Source of the DNA: Marinobacter halotolerans | GTDB lineage: Bacteria > Pseudomonadota > Gammaproteobacteria > Pseudomonadales > Oleiphilaceae | Assembly (NCBI RefSeq): GCF_008795985.1 | Contig: NZ_VMHP01000002.1 | Location: 806,001-870,000, forward strand | Length of the DNA: 64,000 nucleotides | Direction: 5' to 3' | Part shown: one piece after another, positions 1 through 7,455 of the stretch | Layout of the letters: every line of letters starts with the position of its first letter | Numbering within the stretch: the stretch's first letter is position 1 | Notes under the pieces: model-generated | Database searches by the model: none | Told to the model about the DNA's origin: nothing | What the model saw: the letters and a program-made list of their open reading frames with translations, nothing else | Made by a program: the position numbers and the translations under genes

Positions 1-212
1 CGGACAGCCTGAAGGGCATTTTTGGCAAACCGGTTCATTCCATGGATCTGGTGCTGACCAACGAACGGAAACTGGCCCGAACCGACGGGCGGCAGGTGCT
101 TCAGGCAATTGAAGACAAGGGGTTCTTTCTGCAGATGTCGGATGAGCAGAGCGGCTATGTGGTGGATTTTCGCCGCAAACCCGAGCAGCAAAAGGGTGAA
201 AGTGACGGATGA
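1..212 (+). CDS. ycgL: YcgL domain protein (C-terminal part)
   Basis: The frame is open from the window edge and encodes the last 69 residues of a small cytosolic protein. The segment [14 protein letters not shown] followed by a GFFLQM stretch matches the conserved part of the YcgL family (E. coli YcgL is about 108 residues), so roughly the N-terminal third lies outside the window. YcgL has no firmly assigned biochemical role. Its stop codon overlaps the start of ycgN by four bases (ATGA), so the two are translationally coupled; this pairing is common in gammaproteobacteria. Confidence 0.85.
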   Translation, partial: DSLKGIFGKPVHSMDLVLTNERKLARTDGRQVLQAIEDKGFFLQMSDEQSGYVVDFRRKPEQQKGESDG

Positions 213-655
213 TTGCAGAGATTCCCTTCTGGCAGCGCAAGCGTCTGGATGAAATGACCGCCGCTGAATGGGAATCCCTGTGCGATGGCTGCGGCAAGTG
301 CTGCCTGGCCAAACTGGAAGATGAAGACACCGGCGAGGTCTATTACACCGACCTGGTCTGCCGTTACATGGATCAGGGCACCTGCGGTTGTACCGTCTAC
401 CCGCAGCGGCTTGAAAAGGTGCTCGCCTGCACTGTGCTGACGCCAGACAACCTGGCGGATTTTCACTGGTTGCCCTATACCTGTGCCTATCGCAGGCTGG
501 CGGAAGGCCGGCCACTGGCGGACTGGCATCCGCTGCGCTCCGGGGACCCGAACTCGGTTCACGAGGCAGGGGTTTCGGTCCGGCACCGGGTGCTGTCAGA
601 AGCAGAAGTGCCGGAAGAAGATTGGGAAGAACACATTATTCACTGGGTTATATAA
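209..655 (+). CDS. ycgN: YcgN family cysteine-cluster protein
   Basis: This 148-residue soluble protein carries the cysteine pattern of the YcgN/UPF0260 family: CDGCGKCC near residues 26-33, then further cysteines in [12 protein letters not shown] and LACTVL, and a late YTCAYR. Such clusters probably bind zinc or an iron-sulfur centre, but the family's reaction is not known. Length agrees with E. coli YcgN (about 150 residues). It starts inside the ycgL stop codon and is followed after three bases by a small membrane-protein gene, so it sits in one transcription unit. Confidence 0.9.
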   Translation: MIAEIPFWQRKRLDEMTAAEWESLCDGCGKCCLAKLEDEDTGEVYYTDLVCRYMDQGTCGCTVYPQRLEKVLACTVLTPDNLADFHWLPYTCAYRRLAEGRPLADWHPLRSGDPNSVHEAGVSVRHRVLSEAEVPEEDWEEHIIHWVI

Positions 656-658
656 ATT

Positions 659-1003
659 ATGCTGGATGCTCAAGCCAATTTGGCCTACGGCCTGTTCTGG
701 GCGCTTTACGCGGTTGCCTTCGTGGTTTTCTTCTATGCGATTTCGCGCCTTTTCCGGATCATTCCGGTTTATGGCATCCGCACGCTGTTACAGGCCGCCC
801 TTGTGGTGATACTGCTGACGCCGGTTGAATCCAGCGAGGTTGATGGCTGGTGGATTCCGGCCTGGCTCCACGGCGGGTACGAAACCATTCTTGGCAATAC
901 CGATGAGGCGGGCAGGGCGATGCTTAACCTGGGCATTGCGGCTATCATCATGCTGCTGGTCTGGGTACTGGATATGGTCCGTTACCGTCTGGTCAAACGC
1001 TGA
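659..1003 (+). CDS. small integral membrane protein, function unknown
   Basis: The 114-residue product has three hydrophobic stretches (about residues 8-32, 41-55 and 89-107) and ends with a basic tail (RYRLVKR). I do not recognise a named family. The start lies three bases after ycgN and has no clear Shine-Dalgarno sequence, which suggests translation coupled to ycgN. Its stop codon shares one base with the start of the next gene (TGATG), so the membrane VWA protein downstream is almost certainly its functional partner. A role as a membrane platform for that protein is only inference. Confidence 0.7.
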   Translation: MLDAQANLAYGLFWALYAVAFVVFFYAISRLFRIIPVYGIRTLLQAALVVILLTPVESSEVDGWWIPAWLHGGYETILGNTDEAGRAMLNLGIAAIIMLLVWVLDMVRYRLVKR

Positions 1004-2781
1004 TGCCTGCCTTCCTGCTGCTGATGTTTTTTGTGTTTGCGCCACAGAGCCACGCTCAGGAAGCGCAAACCCTGCAGTTGCCCGAGCAGGGGGATGTTCG
1101 CATCATTGTGGATATCTCCGGGTCGATGAAAGAAAACGACCCGCGCAATCTTCGTCAGCCCGCCGTAAGACTGCTTGCCAGAATGATCCCGGCAGGGGCG
1201 GAAGCCGGTGTCTGGACGTTTGGCCAGTGGGTTAACATGCTGGTGCCCCACGGCACTGTGGACGAAGCCTGGCGCCAGAACGCTCTTGCCCTGTCGGAGA
1301 AAATCAATTCCGTTGCCCTGCGGACCAACCTCGGCGAAGCCCTGGAAAAGGCCAGCGATGACTGGATTGGCGGCGCGGACCTGAGCAACACCGACTTTAT
1401 TCTGCTCACCGATGGCAGGGTGGATATATCCGGCGACCCGGAGGTAAACGCCAAAGAACGCGAACGGATTCTGGGCCCCTTGTTGGACCGGCTGACCGCC
1501 CGTGGCGCCACCTTGCACACTGTGGCCCTGTCTGAAGAGGCCGACCTGAAGATGCTTGAGGCGCTGGCCACCGAATCTGGTGGGCACTTCTCACTGGCGT
1601 CGTCCGCCGAGGGCCTGAATCAGGCATTCCTCAAATCCCTGAACGCGGCGGTGCCCCAGGACCAGATTCCTCTGACCGACGAAGGCTTTACCGTCGACCA
1701 GGGCGTTGAGGAATTCACCGCGCTTATTTTCTGGGGCGAGAATGAAACATCCGCGACCCGCGCGCTGACACTGACCAATCCCGGTGGCGAGCGTTTCACC
1801 CAGGGCGCTGCGCCTGGGAATATGCGCTGGGCGGCGGAAACCGGTTATGACCTGATTACCGTGACCGACCCGCAGGCGGGGCAATGGCAGATCGACGGCG
1901 AGCTGGGTGAGGGCAGCCGGGTAACGGTCGTCAGTGACCTGCGCATGGTGGTCAGCCCGATACCGCCAACCTTTAATCCGGACGAGCCGATTGCCCTTAA
2001 AATTGCCTTTTTCGAAGAAGATTCGAGAATCCAGGACCCTGATTTTCTGAAGGTGATTGACGTAATAGTGAGGCTGACTTCCACGGATGGGCGCAGCGGC
2101 TCGAAGATTCTCAGTGATGATCAACCCCCGGCCGACGGTATATACCAGGATCAGATCGACAGCCTGCCGGCGGCGGGGGACTACAATATTGAAGTCATCG
2201 CGGATGGCACCACGTTCTCCCGCCGTTTTTCGGGGATCACCCGTTTTATTGCGCCGGAATCAGCCTCCCCCACGGATGAAAAAGCAGAGCCGCAGGAAAG
2301 CGCCCCGGCCCTGGAGTCGCCAATTGATATCAGTAACCTAGAGGAGCCCCCGGCGGATCCCGTGCCGGTGATTCAGCCAGAGCCAGCGCCCGAGCCAGCC
2401 CCCGAGACATCCGCTGTGCCGATCTGGGTCTGGGGAATGGCAGGGGGAACTGCGCTTGTGTTGATCGCGGGTGGTGTCTGGTTCTGGCTGCGTCGGAAGA
2501 AGACAGGCACTGAGGAAGCTGAGGCAGGCTCCGGAGAAGAGGAGCTTCCCGAGCTGGAGGAAGACATTCCGGAGCTTGAGCCCGAGGTTGAACCCGAGCC
2601 AGAAACGGAGCCTGAGCCTCAACCAGAGCCGGAGCCGGAGAAAACACCGGAGGAGGATGAGGATGAATTCGGACTGGAGGATTTCGATCTTTCCGAGTTC
2701 GATGATCTTCCGGAAAGCGACGAGCCGGGCTCTGACGATGACGACTACCTGCCGGAAGAAGATCCTAAAAAGGGTGAATGA
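1003..2781 (+). CDS. exported VWA-domain protein with transmembrane anchor and acidic tail
   Basis: The 592-residue protein starts with a signal peptide (cleavage likely after SHA, about residue 18). A von Willebrand A domain follows directly; its metal site is complete at DISGS, residues 37-41, with the downstream LLTDG strand. A beta-rich region of about 200 residues comes next, then a Pro/Glu-rich linker, one transmembrane helix (about 473-495) and a very acidic cytoplasmic tail ending in EEDPKKGE. The topology puts the VWA domain in the periplasm. It resembles BatA/BatB-like proteins in architecture but is longer, and a specific role cannot be given. It is coupled to the small membrane protein before it. 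Confidence 0.8.
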   Translation: MPAFLLLMFFVFAPQSHAQEAQTLQLPEQGDVRIIVDISGSMKENDPRNLRQPAVRLLARMIPAGAEAGVWTFGQWVNMLVPHGTVDEAWRQNALALSEKINSVALRTNLGEALEKASDDWIGGADLSNTDFILLTDGRVDISGDPEVNAKERERILGPLLDRLTARGATLHTVALSEEADLKMLEALATESGGHFSLASSAEGLNQAFLKSLNAAVPQDQIPLTDEGFTVDQGVEEFTALIFWGENETSATRALTLTNPGGERFTQGAAPGNMRWAAETGYDLITVTDPQAGQWQIDGELGEGSRVTVVSDLRMVVSPIPPTFNPDEPIALKIAFFEEDSRIQDPDFLKVIDVIVRLTSTDGRSGSKILSDDQPPADGIYQDQIDSLPAAGDYNIEVIADGTTFSRRFSGITRFIAPESASPTDEKAEPQESAPALESPIDISNLEEPPADPVPVIQPEPAPEPAPETSAVPIWVWGMAGGTALVLIAGGVWFWLRRKKTGTEEAEAGSGEEELPELEEDIPELEPEVEPEPETEPEPQPEPEPEKTPEEDEDEFGLEDFDLSEFDDLPESDEPGSDDDDYLPEEDPKKGE

Positions 2782-2813
2782 GCGGAGGCTGCCGCTGCCG
2801 CTCATTCAACCCC

Positions 2814-2842
2814 TTATCAGAAGGCTCGCTCTTCTCTATAAT
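2814..2842 (+). promoter_or_regulatory. sigma-70 promoter for the MoxR gene
   Basis: A perfect -10 box TATAAT lies at 2837-2842 with a -35 element TTATCA at 2814-2819, spaced 17 bases, 54 bases before the MoxR start codon. This suggests the MoxR-VWA pair can be transcribed separately from the upstream VWA gene. Confidence 0.6.
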
Positions 2843-2896
2843 CTGTCGCTTATTCAAACAGTCGTTTAATCCGATTACCAGACAGGAAAACACCCC

Positions 2897-3739
2897 ATGA
2901 AGTTTACCGGTACTGAGAAATACGTCGCGACGGATGACCTGCAGATGGCGGTGAACGCCGCGATCACCCTTCAACGCCCGCTGCTGATCAAGGGTGAGCC
3001 AGGTACCGGCAAGACCCTGCTGGCCGAAGAAATGGCCTCGGCCCTGGGCATGCGTCTGATTCCCTGGCACATCAAGTCCACCACCAAGGCCCAGCAGGGC
3101 CTGTATGAATACGACGCGGTGTCCCGCCTGCGGGACAGCCAGCTGGGTGACGAGAAGGTCAAGGACATCAGTAACTACATTATCAAGGGCAAACTCTGGG
3201 AAGCTTTCGAGGCGGACGAGCAGGTGGTTCTGCTGATCGACGAGATCGACAAGGCCGACATCGAATTCCCCAACGATCTGTTGCTGGAACTCGACCGCAT
3301 GGAGTTCTACGTCTACGAGACCCAGCAGTTTGTCCGCGCCAACAAGCGCCCGGTGATCGTGATCACCAGTAACAACGAAAAAGAGCTTCCGGATGCGTTC
3401 CTCCGCCGCTGCTTCTTCCATTACATCAACTTCCCCGATCACGACACCATGAAGCACATTGTGGATGTGCACTTCCCGGGGATTCAGCAGCAGGTGGTAC
3501 GGGACGCCCTGGAAGTCTTCTTTGATGTCCGCAAGGTGCCGGGCCTGAAGAAGAAGCCGTCCACCTCGGAACTGATTGATTGGCTGAAGCTGCTGATGGC
3601 CGATGAGCTGTCTGCAAAGATGCTTCAGGAGAAGGACACCAGCTCGGCGCTGCCGCCGCTTTATGGCGCGCTAGTGAAGAACGAGCAGGATGTGCACCTG
3701 CTGCAGAAGCTGGCGTTTATGGCTCGCCGCCGCGGCTGA
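2897..3739 (+). CDS. MoxR family AAA+ ATPase
   Basis: This 280-residue AAA+ protein has Walker A GEPGTGKT at 33-40, Walker B LLIDEID at about 112-118, a sensor-1 region ending in VITSNN and an arginine-finger region FLRRCFF. MoxR ATPases act as chaperones that remodel or insert cofactors into partner complexes and nearly always sit beside VWA-domain genes, as here. The start ATG follows an AGGA motif at a good distance. The next gene starts 22 bases after the stop and encodes a CoxE-like VWA protein, which is the likely dedicated partner. The client complex cannot be identified from this window. Confidence 0.92.
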   Translation: MKFTGTEKYVATDDLQMAVNAAITLQRPLLIKGEPGTGKTLLAEEMASALGMRLIPWHIKSTTKAQQGLYEYDAVSRLRDSQLGDEKVKDISNYIIKGKLWEAFEADEQVVLLIDEIDKADIEFPNDLLLELDRMEFYVYETQQFVRANKRPVIVITSNNEKELPDAFLRRCFFHYINFPDHDTMKHIVDVHFPGIQQQVVRDALEVFFDVRKVPGLKKKPSTSELIDWLKLLMADELSAKMLQEKDTSSALPPLYGALVKNEQDVHLLQKLAFMARRRG

Positions 3740-3761
3740 AATTCAGCAAGAGCGACAACCT

Positions 3762-4940
3762 ATGTTGATTGATTTTTTTCTGGAAGTCAGACGCGCGAAA
3801 GTGCCGGCCAGCCTGCGGGAGTTCCTGGACCTGCTGGAAGCACTCCAGAACCGCCTGGCCTTCGCCGATATGGAAGAGTTCTATTATCTGGCCCGCGTGT
3901 GCCTGGTCAAGGATGAACGCCATTTCGACAAATTCGACCGGGCGTTCCAGGCCTATTTTGAAGGCATCCAGAACCTGGATGACCTGATGGAAGCGCTGAT
4001 CCCGGACGACTGGCTGCGGGCGGAATTCGAGAAGCAGCTCACCGAGGAAGAGAAAGCCAAGATCGATTCCCTGGGCGGCCTGGAAGAGCTGATCGAAACC
4101 TTCAAGAAGCGCATGGAAGAGCAGGACGAGCGCCATGAAGGCGGCAACAAGTGGATTGGTACAGGCGGGACATCACCGTTTGGTGCCAATGGCTACAATC
4201 CGGAAGGTTTCCGCATCGGCCAGAAGAAAGGCCGGCACGGCCGGGCGGTCAAGGTCTGGGAAAAGCGGGAATTCCGCGATCTGGACGACAGCCTGACCCT
4301 GGGTATCCGCAATATCAAGGTGGCCATGCGCCGCCTGCGAAAGTTTGCGCGCCAGGGTGCCGCGGACCAGCTGGATATGGACGACACCATTCGCTCCACG
4401 GCCCGCAATGCCGGCTACCTGGACCTGAAAATGGTGCCGGAGCGCCACAACGCGGTGAAGGTGCTGATCTTTTTCGATGTGGGTGGTTCCATGGACCCCC
4501 ACGTGCGGGTCTGCGAGGAGCTGTTCTCTGCAGCGAGGATGGAGTTCAAGCACATGGAGTATTTCTACTTCCATAACTTCATCTATGAAAGCGTGTGGAA
4601 AAACAATATCCGCCGGATGAACGAGACCATCGACACCTGGGAAATCCTCAACAAGTACACGCCGGATTACAAAGTGATTTTTGTGGGCGACGCCAGTATG
4701 GCGCCTTATGAAATATCCCATCCCGGCGGTTCCATCGAGCACTGGAACGAGGAAGCCGGTGCCACCTGGTTCCAGCGGATTACCGATCACTTCCGCAAGG
4801 TTGTCTGGCTGAATCCGCTTCCGGAAAGTTACTGGGGTAGCGGGGGCTCCATGGGTATGACCCGGCAGCTGGTAAATGACCACATGTACCCGCTGACCCT
4901 GGAGGGCCTTGAGTCGGCGATGAAGCAGCTGAGCAAATAA
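3762..4940 (+). CDS. CoxE-like VWA domain protein, MoxR partner
   Basis: The 392-residue product has no signal peptide and carries a C-terminal VWA domain with metal-site motif DVGGS at 239-243. The N-terminal half is helical and charged (LTEEEKAKIDSL, KKRMEEQDERHEGG), as in cytosolic CoxE-type VWA proteins that work with MoxR ATPases. The frame is open further upstream to 3690, but that extension overlaps the MoxR coding end and encodes Trp/Cys-rich non-family sequence. The ATG at 3762 begins MLIDFFLEVRRAKVPASLRE, which looks like the true family start. A role in maturing or remodelling a target enzyme is inferred from the family. Confidence 0.88.
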   Translation: MLIDFFLEVRRAKVPASLREFLDLLEALQNRLAFADMEEFYYLARVCLVKDERHFDKFDRAFQAYFEGIQNLDDLMEALIPDDWLRAEFEKQLTEEEKAKIDSLGGLEELIETFKKRMEEQDERHEGGNKWIGTGGTSPFGANGYNPEGFRIGQKKGRHGRAVKVWEKREFRDLDDSLTLGIRNIKVAMRRLRKFARQGAADQLDMDDTIRSTARNAGYLDLKMVPERHNAVKVLIFFDVGGSMDPHVRVCEELFSAARMEFKHMEYFYFHNFIYESVWKNNIRRMNETIDTWEILNKYTPDYKVIFVGDASMAPYEISHPGGSIEHWNEEAGATWFQRITDHFRKVVWLNPLPESYWGSGGSMGMTRQLVNDHMYPLTLEGLESAMKQLSK

Positions 4941-4950
4941 AAAGCCGGGC

Positions 4951-4981
4951 AAAAAAAAGCCGATGCGTTGAGGGCATCGGC
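4951..4981 (-). terminator. hairpin with U-tract on the minus strand
   Basis: GCCGATGC (4959-4966) pairs perfectly with GCATCGGC (4974-4981) around a seven-base loop. The eight-base A run precedes the stem, so a Rho-independent terminator is formed only for transcripts running leftward; the plus-strand copy lacks a T run. It lies 18 bases after the VWA gene and may still mark or protect that mRNA's 3' end. Confidence 0.45.
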
Positions 4982-5256
4982 TAAGCTCGGCATATCAAAC
5001 GGGGTTGGTAAACCCTTCCCCGCACTCCTTACCCTGCAATTCCGAAGCCAGTAAATGAAACCTCATTTAAAACAGTGATCTGTCTCGGGATAGCCTGATT
5101 CTGCCGTTTTCGGGATCCTGTTTTCTGCCGGCGCATGTCAAATAATCCGACACCTTTGGATGCTCATTTGGTGATCTGGATACCGTTCTTGGCTGTTACC
5201 AAGTGTTACTCTCTCAGCGAATTCAGTTACAGAAGTTTGCAAGAGGCGTTTCGCTC
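4982..5256. other. non-coding leader region before the envelope-machine operon
   Basis: About 275 bases without a credible gene. It holds a perfect 7-4-7 inverted repeat (TAAATGA and TCATTTA, 5052-5069) and two close copies of TTCTGCCG (about 5099 and 5124). I found no convincing sigma-70 or sigma-54 promoter, although one must exist here for the nine-gene operon that follows. Confidence 0.4.
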
Positions 5257-5793
5257 ATGGTTGGCACCTATCAGGCAATCAGGAAATCTATTGGTGTGCT
5301 GGCACTCTGCCTTGTTCTTGCAACGGGGCAGGCAATGGCCGCCGGTGCCGGAGAGCTGGATCGCGAAATTGCACAGATCAAAGCCGATGTCGCTGCCCTC
5401 AGCCAGACGCTGTTCGATCTGGAGGAGTCTGTTCTCCATCCTGCCGATACCCAGGTTGCGGTTTTCCTTGCCATGAAAGACCGGGAAGGGCTGGCGCTGG
5501 ATGCGGTGGAACTCTACGTGGACGGCAGCCCGGTCTCCTCCCGTCTTTATACCGATCAGGAGCGGGAATCGCTCCGCCAGGGCAGCATCCAGCGACTGTA
5601 TATTGGCAATCTTCCCCATGGCAGCCACGAACTGAAAGCCGTGCTCACCGCTCGCTCTGCAAATGACCGTTTCATCCGCCGGGAAGTCCGCCACCAGTTC
5701 CGGAAGCGTCCGGGGGAGTCCCGTATCCAGATGACCCTGGATGCTGCTGCGCCGGATTATGAGCCTGTTGTTTCGTTCCAGGAATGGAAGTAA
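5257..5793 (+). CDS. exported protein of unknown function, first gene of envelope operon
   Basis: From the ATG at 5257 the product is 178 residues with a textbook signal peptide (basic start, hydrophobic core, cleavage near AMA). A short coiled-coil segment (LDREIAQIKADVAALSQTL) follows, then a beta-rich domain containing VELYVDGSPVSS and a basic C-terminal part. An earlier GTG at 5203 adds 18 residues that would spoil the signal peptide; an AAGAGG sequence precedes the ATG. I do not recognise the family. Its position as first gene of a TPR/ExbB/ExbD/TonB-like operon suggests a periplasmic or outer-membrane-facing component of that machine. Confidence 0.75.
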   Translation: MVGTYQAIRKSIGVLALCLVLATGQAMAAGAGELDREIAQIKADVAALSQTLFDLEESVLHPADTQVAVFLAMKDREGLALDAVELYVDGSPVSSRLYTDQERESLRQGSIQRLYIGNLPHGSHELKAVLTARSANDRFIRREVRHQFRKRPGESRIQMTLDAAAPDYEPVVSFQEWK

Positions 5794-5808
5794 GCCGGAG
5801 GCCTGGTT

Positions 5809-7455
5809 GTGATAGGAAGGATCCCTGACCTGAACGTCATTCGCTGCCTGGCACTGATGCTTTTTCTGAGCAGTGCAGAATCGGCAGTGGCTGCGACCGG
5901 CCACCCGGACCTGGATCTGGGCCTCGCCCGGTTTGCCCTGGACACCGGTGACTACGCCCGGGCCCTGCATTACACCCGCAATCCCGAAACCGAACATGAA
6001 ACCCTGATCCACGCCAGAGCTTTGCTCGAAACAGGCCGGAAAGACCATGCGATCGGGCTGCTGGAGCAGCTTACCGACGGCCAGTATTTCCGCGGCGAAG
6101 CGGCGCTTCTCAGATCAACTCTGCTGGACGGAAATAACGAAACGGCAACCCGATTGCTGGATCTGGCCGCGGAAAAGGGCCATGGCGAAACTCGGCAGCG
6201 GGCGCTTTACCGGCTGGCCGAGATCGAGCGCATACAGGGATGGCCGGAAAGGGCGGGGCAGATACTGGCATCCATGGATTCCGGTTACTGGGCGGCACTG
6301 GGCTATATGAATATCGCCGCAGACTACGGCAAGCAGGATACCAACCCGTCCCGTGCTTTTATTGCCCTGCGAGTGGCCATGGCGATGGCGGAAGAGGATC
6401 CGGACAAGGCCCGCGGTGAAGCCCTGAAGGCTGAAATGTTGGTGAGGGCCGGTCTGCTCGCGTATGAGAGCAAGGACTACGACAAGGCCATCAGCTTTCT
6501 GAAACAGGTGCCGCTGGACAGCTACAGCACGCCCCAGGCGCTGTATCTTCACGGTCTGGCACTGTCTGAAAGCGGGAAGTATCGCGATGCCATGCAGTCC
6601 TGGCATCGGGCGAAGAAATACCCGTTGGCGTTTCCGGGCGTTGCCGGCTCCTGGCTGGGTACCGGGCGCGGATACGATTTGGCGGGCTACCTTGGCCAGG
6701 CGGGAGAAGCCTACCTGTCGGCCAGCGCCACTTATGAGAGTGAACGGGTAACGCTGCGGGATCTGAATGATCTGATCCGGGAGAAGGGCGCCTACGAGGC
6801 GTTGGTGGACGACGCGGGACAGGAGTTGGGCCAGTGGTTTCTGGAGGATAGCCGCGCGCTGACCCAGCCCCGCAATGCGTACCTTCTGAGATTCATGGAG
6901 GATGCACAGGCGCAGCACGCCGTTCAGCGTGTCCATGAGCTACGGGAAATGCTTCGCCGGATGGATGACCAGGCGCGCACGCTCAAAGTGTTTCGAGATG
7001 TGTTGCAGGACCGGATGGGGAGTTCCGCAAGCCCGTCGGCGGCGCTTCCCGCTGGTTTCAAAGACACAATAGCCAGCCTCAATGAGCGCATCAGCCGGCT
7101 ACGTCAGTCGGTTCCTGACGAATCTGCCAATGCCGCGGAACTCCAGCAACTCTCGGCAACCCTGAAGGATCTTCAGACATCCGCGGATCGGCTCGATCAA
7201 CGCCTCCAGAACCGTGATCAAAGGCTTGATGCGCAACTGGACGTTGTTAACCAGTCCCTGAACAGGCTGGCGCAGAATCGTAAGCGTGCCAGTGATGCGC
7301 TGGGCGGCGCCAGCGCCCTGCTGGACGAGCGTGTTCTTGCCTATCTGGCAGGAGAGCGCCAGCGCATGGTGGCATCGTTGGAGAAAGCCGAGCAGCAGAT
7401 TGCCCATCTTTACGAATATCTTGCCCTGCAGAATCTTGATCGGAGCTCGCCATGA
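5809..7455 (+). CDS. exported TPR and coiled-coil protein of envelope machine
   Basis: The 548-residue product begins at a GTG with a CGGAGG Shine-Dalgarno and carries a signal peptide ending near AVAA. The N-terminal two thirds contain repeated helical pairs typical of tetratricopeptide repeats (LARFALDTGDYARALHY, ALYLHGLALSESGKYRDAM, LLAYESKDYDKAISFLKQV). The last 150 residues are a long coiled coil rich in Gln, Arg and Leu. TPR proteins serve as scaffolds, here probably in the periplasm. The stop codon overlaps the next start (ATGA). It could correspond to one of the periplasmic TPR components of Glt-type systems, but I cannot assign orthology. Confidence 0.8.
   Translation: MIGRIPDLNVIRCLALMLFLSSAESAVAATGHPDLDLGLARFALDTGDYARALHYTRNPETEHETLIHARALLETGRKDHAIGLLEQLTDGQYFRGEAALLRSTLLDGNNETATRLLDLAAEKGHGETRQRALYRLAEIERIQGWPERAGQILASMDSGYWAALGYMNIAADYGKQDTNPSRAFIALRVAMAMAEEDPDKARGEALKAEMLVRAGLLAYESKDYDKAISFLKQVPLDSYSTPQALYLHGLALSESGKYRDAMQSWHRAKKYPLAFPGVAGSWLGTGRGYDLAGYLGQAGEAYLSASATYESERVTLRDLNDLIREKGAYEALVDDAGQELGQWFLEDSRALTQPRNAYLLRFMEDAQAQHAVQRVHELREMLRRMDDQARTLKVFRDVLQDRMGSSASPSAALPAGFKDTIASLNERISRLRQSVPDESANAAELQQLSATLKDLQTSADRLDQRLQNRDQRLDAQLDVVNQSLNRLAQNRKRASDALGGASALLDERVLAYLAGERQRMVASLEKAEQQIAHLYEYLALQNLDRSSP

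Noticed and set aside
2571..2640. Glu/Pro codon repeats looking like a tandem DNA repeat
   Set aside because: The bases vary between units and the pattern follows the Pro-Glu linker of the VWA protein, so it is protein-level low complexity.
5263..5280. TGGCAC-N5-AGGCA resembling a sigma-54 promoter
   Set aside because: The -12 element lacks the essential GC/TTGC form and the site is inside the first coding region of the operon.
5135..5476. 113-codon plus-strand frame before the envelope operon
   Set aside because: It overlaps the signal-peptide gene in another frame, has no ribosome site and a composition unlike the neighbours.
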